From an uncultured Bacilli bacterium (lineage in GTDB: Bacteria; Bacillota_I; Bacilli_A; RFN20; CAG-288): 27,590 nucleotides of DNA. The DNA is taken from positions 1-27,590 of the forward strand of contig CAKVBX010000022.1 of NCBI GenBank assembly GCA_934725685.1, read 5' to 3'. Each line of letters starts with the position of its first letter. Position 1 is the stretch's first letter. The position numbers were made by a program, and so were the translations under genes. Positions 22,777-27,590 of the stretch are shown one piece after another. The notes beneath the pieces were generated by a model. The model worked only from the letters and a program-made list of their open reading frames with translations. It ran no database searches and was not told the DNA's origin.

Positions 22777-24135
22777 TTATTTTCCGAGACAGAATTTGCT
22801 GAACAGGGTCTGATAGATATCCTCCATCGTCTGTGTCTCATGTTTTCCCATCATTTCATTGATGAGGGAGACAGAGACACGGAGAATATCGGAAGCAATA
22901 TCGACCTGCATGGTATCAAGAATGGCATCCTTTGCCAGGGTAATCTGTTCTTTGATTTTTTCAAGATAATCTTCTTCTCTTTTTCCTAAGAAGGCACTCT
23001 CTTCTTTTCCGTTGAGATCGAGCAATGTGAAAATCCTGTCAATGAGCGGCGTCAAATCATCCTTTTCGGAACAGATGGTGAAATCCGCTCCATAGGAATT
23101 GGAATCGATATCACGCTTGGTCTTGATACGGATTACTTTCTTTTCCGAAAGCAGAGACTTTACCTTGGTATTCTGATCGATTTCCTTGAAATCGGTATCG
23201 CTCAGTAAAAGGATGAGGTCAGCATGTTCCATCGTCTTATAGGACCGTTCAATGCCGAGATTCTCAACGAGATCATCTGTCTTTCTGAGCCCGGCGGTAT
23301 CCTTGAAACGGAAAAGAATGCCATTGATTTCCTTTTCACCTTCGACGACATCTCTCGTTGTACCTGCAATCGGAGAGACGATTGCTTTATCCTCTCCTAA
23401 AATGGCGTTGAGCAACGTCGATTTTCCGACATTCGGTTCTCCGGCGATACAAATACGGAACCCTTGGTATTCACGGTTGGCTTTCTTTGTTTTTTCTAAG
23501 AGAGTATGAAGCTGAGTCTCTTCTTCCTTCAGATGACTAGCGATATCGGAGAGAATCTCATCATAATCATCGTTCTCTGTTTCGCTGTACTGGTTTTCGA
23601 CAAAGTATTCCAACTGTGCGAGACATCCCAAAAGACGGTTCTTTAAGGAGACGACGATTCCGGTGTTTGCTCCACTTAGGGTTCCGGTTGCAATCTCTTT
23701 GGCTCTTTTACTTGTGCTGTTGATGAGATCGTTGATGCCCTCTGCCTTGAGAAGATCCATTTTTCCGTTGTAGTAAGCTTGTGCAGAAAATTCTCCTTTC
23801 TCAGCTCTTCTAGCTCCGTAATGAACCAAGGCATCCAATAACTCTTCCACGACAAACATGGAACCATGGGTGGAAAAGTCAGCGGAATCAAAACCGGTAT
23901 AGGATTTCGGACCCTGATAGAACGTTAGAACGCATTCATCGATGGGAAGGTCGGTTTTGTCTTTATCCTGATAGACCTTAACAAAATAGGCGTGGTTCGG
24001 TTTTAAGGTGTTGACATCCTTTCTGATGAGATGGGAAAGTATCTCCAGGGTTTTATCTCCGGAAAGGCGGACAGTGGCTAAAGCACTTTTGTATGGTGGT
24101 GTCGATAAGGCACAAATGGTATCAAAAATTAGCAT
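22777..24135 (-). CDS. mnmE: tRNA uridine-5-carboxymethylaminomethyl modification GTPase
   Basis: A 452-aa MnmE (TrmE), which with MnmG modifies wobble uridine 34 in several tRNAs. An amino-terminal folate-binding domain (1-120), a helical domain, and an inserted G domain are seen: G1 GEPNVGKST (232-240), G2 GTTRD (258-262), G3 DTAG (279-282), and a TKRD-type G4. The C-terminal catalytic motif reads FCLGK (448-452), with the catalytic Cys kept. It is normally next to mnmG or jag near dnaA; here it heads an operon with tatD, rnmV and rsmA. No Shine-Dalgarno is seen and an extended -10 promoter lies 6 bases before the ATG. Confidence 0.96.
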   Translation of the reverse strand: MLIFDTICALSTPPYKSALATVRLSGDKTLEILSHLIRKDVNTLKPNHAYFVKVYQDKDKTDLPIDECVLTFYQGPKSYTGFDSADFSTHGSMFVVEELLDALVHYGARRAEKGEFSAQAYYNGKMDLLKAEGINDLINSTSKRAKEIATGTLSGANTGIVVSLKNRLLGCLAQLEYFVENQYSETENDDYDEILSDIASHLKEEETQLHTLLEKTKKANREYQGFRICIAGEPNVGKSTLLNAILGEDKAIVSPIAGTTRDVVEGEKEINGILFRFKDTAGLRKTDDLVENLGIERSYKTMEHADLILLLSDTDFKEIDQNTKVKSLLSEKKVIRIKTKRDIDSNSYGADFTICSEKDDLTPLIDRIFTLLDLNGKEESAFLGKREEDYLEKIKEQITLAKDAILDTMQVDIASDILRVSVSLINEMMGKHETQTMEDIYQTLFSKFCLGK

Positions 24136-24141
24136 AGAAAA

Positions 24142-24150
24142 ATTATAGCA
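24142..24150 (-). promoter_or_regulatory. Extended -10 promoter at the mnmE start codon
   Basis: The minus strand reads TGCTATAAT, a perfect extended -10. It ends 6 bases before the mnmE ATG, so the usual start point (about 7 bases downstream) is the A of the ATG itself. No -35 match is needed for this class. Confidence 0.7.
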
Positions 24151-24516
24151 TGAATCCAGGGAAGTTATGCTGATGAGGTTGTTGGGTGATGACGAATTGG
24201 AGTAAAACGACTTGCTTTCATTCCCGTTTTATTAAAAATGATTCCTTTTTTGCACTGAGCCATATCAAGTAACTTTCTTTATCGGAGCGATTGTTAGTTT
24301 CAATTCAAATGACAATATTCAATGTTGCTTCAATATTTAAGGCGACGAATTATTTAAAAATGATTGCCATTGATTAAATAATAAACATCATTATTCCTAT
24401 TATTAATTGGCACTACAATTATTAAAGTTAATTTTATTATTGCCGTTGTATTCAGTAATACAATCTATTTATATTACATAAGATTGAAGCACATAATAAT
24501 AATAATTGGGAATGTG

Positions 24517-24545
24517 TTGACATCATCATGTCGGAAGTGTATAAA
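24517..24545 (+). promoter_or_regulatory. Near-consensus promoter of the 149-aa gene
   Basis: TTGACA (24517-24522), a 17-base spacer and TATAAA (24540-24545) match the vegetative consensus at 11 of 12 positions. Transcription would start near 24552, leaving a leader of about 163 bases before the start codon. Confidence 0.82.
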
Positions 24546-24714
24546 TGTGATTAAGAAAAAGAAAAACATAAAACGAAACAAGAACAGAAACAGTTGTAAG
24601 ACTCGCTTCAAAGATTGCATGGATAACTAATGATTAGTGATGGGCTGTCATTGGTTCAGTCATTGGAAAAGTCTATGGAATCTCTTCGATGGATGAATTG
24701 GAGGAATTGATGAA

Positions 24715-25164
24715 ATGAAAACATATCGTATGTTCGCAATAGAGAAATTGCAGATGTGGATTCCTATTGAGATTCTTGTAGTTTTCGTCTGTATCTCCTC
24801 CATCGTAACTGATGTTGTCCTTGCTTTGTTGGAAGAGAGGCTTTGGAGAATTTTTGTCGGCACACCTCTGATGCTTGCACTTCTCGTGATTGCTTTTATC
24901 ATATTCTGTAAGGATTGCAAATCGCTCTCCCGTGCTAAGAAAGCAGATAAAGATCGCTCCGCAATACTTGTCTTCGGCACCTTTATCTGTGCCATCCATT
25001 CCGGCTTCTATCAGACTCTTGAAGTAGAAGTGAACGGACAGAAAGTGATTGTCGCTCCGAAGATTCCTTCCTGGTCTTATTCGGAATATTATCGGATCAA
25101 TCATGATCAAGTTGCGCTCCTATTGAGTAATGGTGAATACTATCTGGCCGTTGAAAAACAGTGA
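24715..25164 (+). CDS. Small membrane protein of unknown function (149 aa)
   Basis: Not recognised. Two to three membrane helices (about 15-38, 48-65 and perhaps 84-99) are followed by a hydrophilic domain of 50 residues. GGAGG lies 10 bases before the ATG. A very good promoter 170 bases upstream and a perfect terminator downstream make it a single-gene unit. The leader holds short reading frames, one of nine codons (24689-24718) whose stop overlaps the start in an ATGA. No homology or function can be claimed. Confidence 0.75.
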   Translation: MKTYRMFAIEKLQMWIPIEILVVFVCISSIVTDVVLALLEERLWRIFVGTPLMLALLVIAFIIFCKDCKSLSRAKKADKDRSAILVFGTFICAIHSGFYQTLEVEVNGQKVIVAPKIPSWSYSEYYRINHDQVALLLSNGEYYLAVEKQ

Positions 25165-25181
25165 TTGAAACAAGAATCAAA

Positions 25182-25218
25182 AGTCCTCTCCAGTTTTCTG
25201 GAGAGGACTGATTTTTTT
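25182..25218 (+). terminator. Terminator between convergent genes
   Basis: A perfect 12-base-pair stem (25182-25193 with 25198-25209, loop TTTT) is followed by seven T (25212-25218). It ends the 149-aa gene, and on the minus strand a shorter T-run can also serve the convergent protease gene, whose stop codon begins inside the tail. Confidence 0.93.
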
Positions 25219-27451
25219 AACGGAAGGAGATGGAATAGGAACAGGTTTTGCCGTTATTGAATTCAGCTTTGTTGAATTGAGTTCTGTAGCCATCGAGGGT
25301 GAAAGTGGAACCCTTCTGGAATAACGCACTGTTTGAGACCGGATTGGAAGTGGAGAGAAGATTGTTCTCGGCACTGATCAGTCTCACTTCATCGAAGGCA
25401 TCTGCTTCGCTTGGGAGTCCATAGTTGCTTTCGGCACGACTTCCGGATTCGCTGTTGGAAATTACTTTATAGATGCGGTCCGTATTCCCTTCTTTAAACG
25501 GAGTCAGAGGATCGTCATAGAGTTCATAGACATAGTTTTGTTTGCTGTCCTGATACACATTGACGACACGGTTGTCGACGTGATAGATGCGAGCCCCCAT
25601 CCCTTCGACATGCTTGACATCATAGCAGTCATAATCGGAACTGTTCATATTCTTATCGGAGTAGTAATCGAGGACAAGGTATTCATCCATCGTATTGAAG
25701 AGAACGTTACCATTCTCGTCTTTTCTGATGGACTTGGTATCATCCGGAATGACGATGACAGCGTTCTTTTCCTGTGATGTCGGAATTGTTATTTCGCAGT
25801 CTCCATAGACAACATATGGTGTAATCCAGTTGAGATAAAGTTTTGAGTAAGGGTTGTGGTCTCCGACATTGTGATCCATCATGTCGGCTTCTCCGAGTGG
25901 AGCGTAATTGGTACTGTATCCGTAGCTGTCTCTTCCGTAGGAATAGTAATCCTTCAGTCCGAGCATATGACCTGTCTCATGGATGAGGACATGGGCATCG
26001 CACGCACTATTTTTGAAGACTGCTCCGGAAGTATTGCTGGCAAACTTGTCATTGATGAAATCGATGCTTGCCCAACCGAAGCAATTGGCAATCGGTTTCT
26101 TTCCGTCTTCATTTTCCGCATTGGTGCTGGAAGTGAAGGCCCATGTCATGGTATTGGCAGAGCTTGCCTTATGGAGATAGACGAACCAGATGCCGTCGAC
26201 ATAGCCATCGTTGTTGCTGTCGTAATCGTTGAGGTCGAGATGGTATTCTTTCTCGGCCCAGTCGAGGGCAATCTGTGGAAGATCGAAGACGTTGTCTTCC
26301 GTATATCCGGTGAATTTATTGTAACGGGCATCGATGGTGCTAGGGGAGAAGTAACCGGTGGTACCTCCGGTGAAATCGAGCTGTCCGAAAGAAGATTTGT
26401 AATAGTAGGAGTGGACGGATTCATAATTGAGAGAGGTTGAATTTCCGAAGAAGGCTTTGTTGATCATGTTCCAGTTCTCTTCGGTGGCGAGTGCTTCATC
26501 GCCGGGGGTGATGACCGGAATGACGAGAAGCGGTACTTTTCCTTTTGCCGGGGTGAACTTCCAATTGGCGATGTTCTTTTCGGAATAGTCTTCGATGTTG
26601 TACTCGTTGATGACTTCTTCCGGCGTATAGTAACCTTTCCCATCTGTCTTCAATCCGGTATTGGTGATTTTCACCGTCATTGTCGTATCATCCTTTTCCC
26701 AGGTGATTGTATCATCCTTATAGTTCTTGGGTTTGGATAAGGTGTCTTCCGGAATGCAGGTGACCGTGAAATAAGTGCTCAGGTCTTTGCTGTCCCATCC
26801 GGTATAGTGGATTTCGACTTTATAGACACCGGCCCCTTCAAACTGATAATTGTCACTTACTTCCGTTCCGTCGACGACAACGCTGTAATCATCGATGACT
26901 TCCGTGTATGTCTTGGTGTATTTTCCAGTCGTCTTGGTCTTGAGAGTGACTTCCATGCCTTCTTTGGAAAACTTGTCTCCGGCAAGATAGGAAGTCTTGG
27001 AAGCTGCCTTTGTGATGGTGATGGACTGGGTCAAAGAACGGGCTGCGAGGACATGAATCGGGAAGGAAGCCTGTTTGGCACCATTCTTTTTGATAAGAAT
27101 CTCATAGTCTCCGACTTCGAGGATGATGTCTTTGTCATTCACTTCTTTTCCGTTATAGGAATAGAACAGGGAATAGTCTTTGATTTCTTCTTCTGATAGG
27201 AGCTGCTTGTTGCTGTCATAGACACTCTCTACGACAACAAGACCATCGAAGGAGATAGGTTCATACTGATAGAATTCGGTCTTGGTCGGTGCGGATTTGA
27301 TGGTGAGGACGTTGTTCTCCGCCTTTTCCGTCACGACATCCGTTTTCTTTTCCGTATTGTCACCCGTTGTTCCGCTGTCACTTCCACAGGCAACTAATGT
27401 TAACGAGAACAGGGAACAGAGGGTAAATTTCATCAGTTTTGTTTTTTTCAT
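25217..27451 (-). CDS. M6-type zinc metalloprotease lipoprotein
   Basis: A 744-aa surface lipoprotein. The signal peptide ends in a lipobox LVAC with Cys22, followed by a Ser/Thr/Gly-rich linker. Two bacterial Ig-like (Big-type) domains follow (about 45-140 and 143-235), then the protease domain. Its zinc site is HETGHMLGLKD (491-501: His491, Glu492, His495, and Asp501), preceded by a DxDxNxDGxxD calcium-like loop near 410-420 (YDSNNDGYVDGIW). This is the immune inhibitor A-like M6 family, which cleaves extracellular proteins; the true substrate is unknown. The ATG at 27451 is chosen because GGGAG lies 9 bases before it; the earlier ATG at 27460 touches that site. A TATAAT lies upstream. Confidence 0.9.
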   Translation of the reverse strand: MKKTKLMKFTLCSLFSLTLVACGSDSGTTGDNTEKKTDVVTEKAENNVLTIKSAPTKTEFYQYEPISFDGLVVVESVYDSNKQLLSEEEIKDYSLFYSYNGKEVNDKDIILEVGDYEILIKKNGAKQASFPIHVLAARSLTQSITITKAASKTSYLAGDKFSKEGMEVTLKTKTTGKYTKTYTEVIDDYSVVVDGTEVSDNYQFEGAGVYKVEIHYTGWDSKDLSTYFTVTCIPEDTLSKPKNYKDDTITWEKDDTTMTVKITNTGLKTDGKGYYTPEEVINEYNIEDYSEKNIANWKFTPAKGKVPLLVIPVITPGDEALATEENWNMINKAFFGNSTSLNYESVHSYYYKSSFGQLDFTGGTTGYFSPSTIDARYNKFTGYTEDNVFDLPQIALDWAEKEYHLDLNDYDSNNDGYVDGIWFVYLHKASSANTMTWAFTSSTNAENEDGKKPIANCFGWASIDFINDKFASNTSGAVFKNSACDAHVLIHETGHMLGLKDYYSYGRDSYGYSTNYAPLGEADMMDHNVGDHNPYSKLYLNWITPYVVYGDCEITIPTSQEKNAVIVIPDDTKSIRKDENGNVLFNTMDEYLVLDYYSDKNMNSSDYDCYDVKHVEGMGARIYHVDNRVVNVYQDSKQNYVYELYDDPLTPFKEGNTDRIYKVISNSESGSRAESNYGLPSEADAFDEVRLISAENNLLSTSNPVSNSALFQKGSTFTLDGYRTQFNKAEFNNGKTCSYSISFR

Positions 27452-27486
27452 TGTGTTCATCTCCCAAAATTACGAAAGTGGTAATC

Positions 27487-27492
27487 ATTATA
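27487..27492 (-). promoter_or_regulatory. -10 element of the metalloprotease gene
   Basis: A perfect TATAAT on the minus strand places the transcription start near 27480, about 29 bases before the chosen ATG. No strong -35 is visible. The remaining AT-rich bases to the end of the window show no gene. Confidence 0.55.
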
Positions 27493-27590
27493 TACTAAAA
27501 CCTTGAAATAATCTTAATTAAAACTTTCCCGGCGATTTAACTATACAAATCATATAATTGGTACACGATTGTCTAATTAAGCATTCCGGA

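Larger units (their letters stand above)
24136..24714. other. AT-rich gene-free interval
   Basis: This 579-base gap is much richer in A and T than the genes around it, mainly at 24290-24520, with many short ATTATT/AATAAT runs. It holds the mnmE promoter at one end and a near-consensus promoter (24517-24545) with a leader of about 160 bases at the other. I see no DnaA-box cluster, RNA gene or mobile-element end, so its lower half remains unexplained. Confidence 0.65.

Noticed and set aside
24290..24520. Possible origin or mobile-element scar in the AT-rich gap
   Set aside because: No DnaA boxes, terminal inverted repeats, target duplications or transposase remains are visible.
1..27590. CRISPR arrays, insertion sequences, prophage or toxin-antitoxin modules
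   Set aside because: No regularly spaced repeats, transposases, integrases or phage structural genes were seen; the HTH gene at 11391 has no toxin-like partner.

Overview
This window is a 27.6-kb piece of a chromosome from a Gram-positive bacterium of the Bacillota, most likely a gut-type member of the Bacilli/Erysipelotrichia branch. The evidence is the mix of core genes (rpmH-rnpA-yidC-jag; mnmE, tatD, rnmV and rsmA; rpmG-secE-nusG), lipobox-type lipoproteins, strong Shine-Dalgarno sequences, TATAAT-type promoters and U-tailed hairpin terminators. TGA is used as a normal stop codon. The taxonomic call is inference from gene content and sequence style. I see no phage, insertion sequence, CRISPR array or rRNA; this is mostly housekeeping chromosome with a few accessory genes.

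Layout. 1-525: tRNA-Lys(CUU) on the minus strand with its own promoter and terminator. 526-3833 (minus): thymidine kinase followed by a cation P-type ATPase. 4018-5166 (plus): two small orphan genes and uracil-DNA glycosylase. 5336-8287 (plus): an unknown protein with apparent internal repeats, aldose 1-epimerase and pseudouridine-5'-phosphate glycosidase. 8462-10546 (plus): rpmG, secE, nusG and a PfkB kinase that is probably pseudouridine kinase. 10556-12511 (minus): a HdeD-like membrane protein, a small XRE-type HTH protein and a pyridoxal/pyridoxamine kinase, each overlapping the next. 12879-15690 (plus): rpmH, rnpA, a long lipoprotein-type YidC and jag, ending at a strong terminator. 15865-18182 (minus): Sfp-type phosphopantetheinyl transferase and a GPH-family sugar symporter. 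18314-19243 (plus): a SASA-domain lipoprotein esterase. 19253-20527 (minus): an unrecognised 424-aa protein. 20630-24135 (minus): mnmE, tatD, rnmV and rsmA as one tight operon. 24136-24714: an AT-rich gene-free gap with a near-consensus promoter. 24715-25164 (plus): a small membrane protein. 25217-27451 (minus): a large M6-type metalloprotease lipoprotein.

How the genes work together. One theme is RNA maturation and quality: tRNA-Lys, RNase P protein, Jag, MnmE, RNase M5 and RsmA. Pseudouridine salvage (PsuG plus a probable PsuK) brackets the rpmG-secE-nusG cluster, and the kinase appears to be co-transcribed with nusG. A second theme is carbohydrate scavenging: GalM, and the GPH symporter divergent from an esterase lipoprotein with a cre/LacI-like palindrome between them. 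Surface proteins (YidC, esterase, metalloprotease) are lipidated.

The most unusual points are the psuG/psuK arrangement, an extended -10 promoter that would make mnmE mRNA leaderless, the two convergent stop codons buried in one terminator hairpin, rpmH without dnaA beside it, the 548-aa lipidated YidC, and several orphan proteins. No clearly new multi-gene system can be demonstrated from sequence alone.
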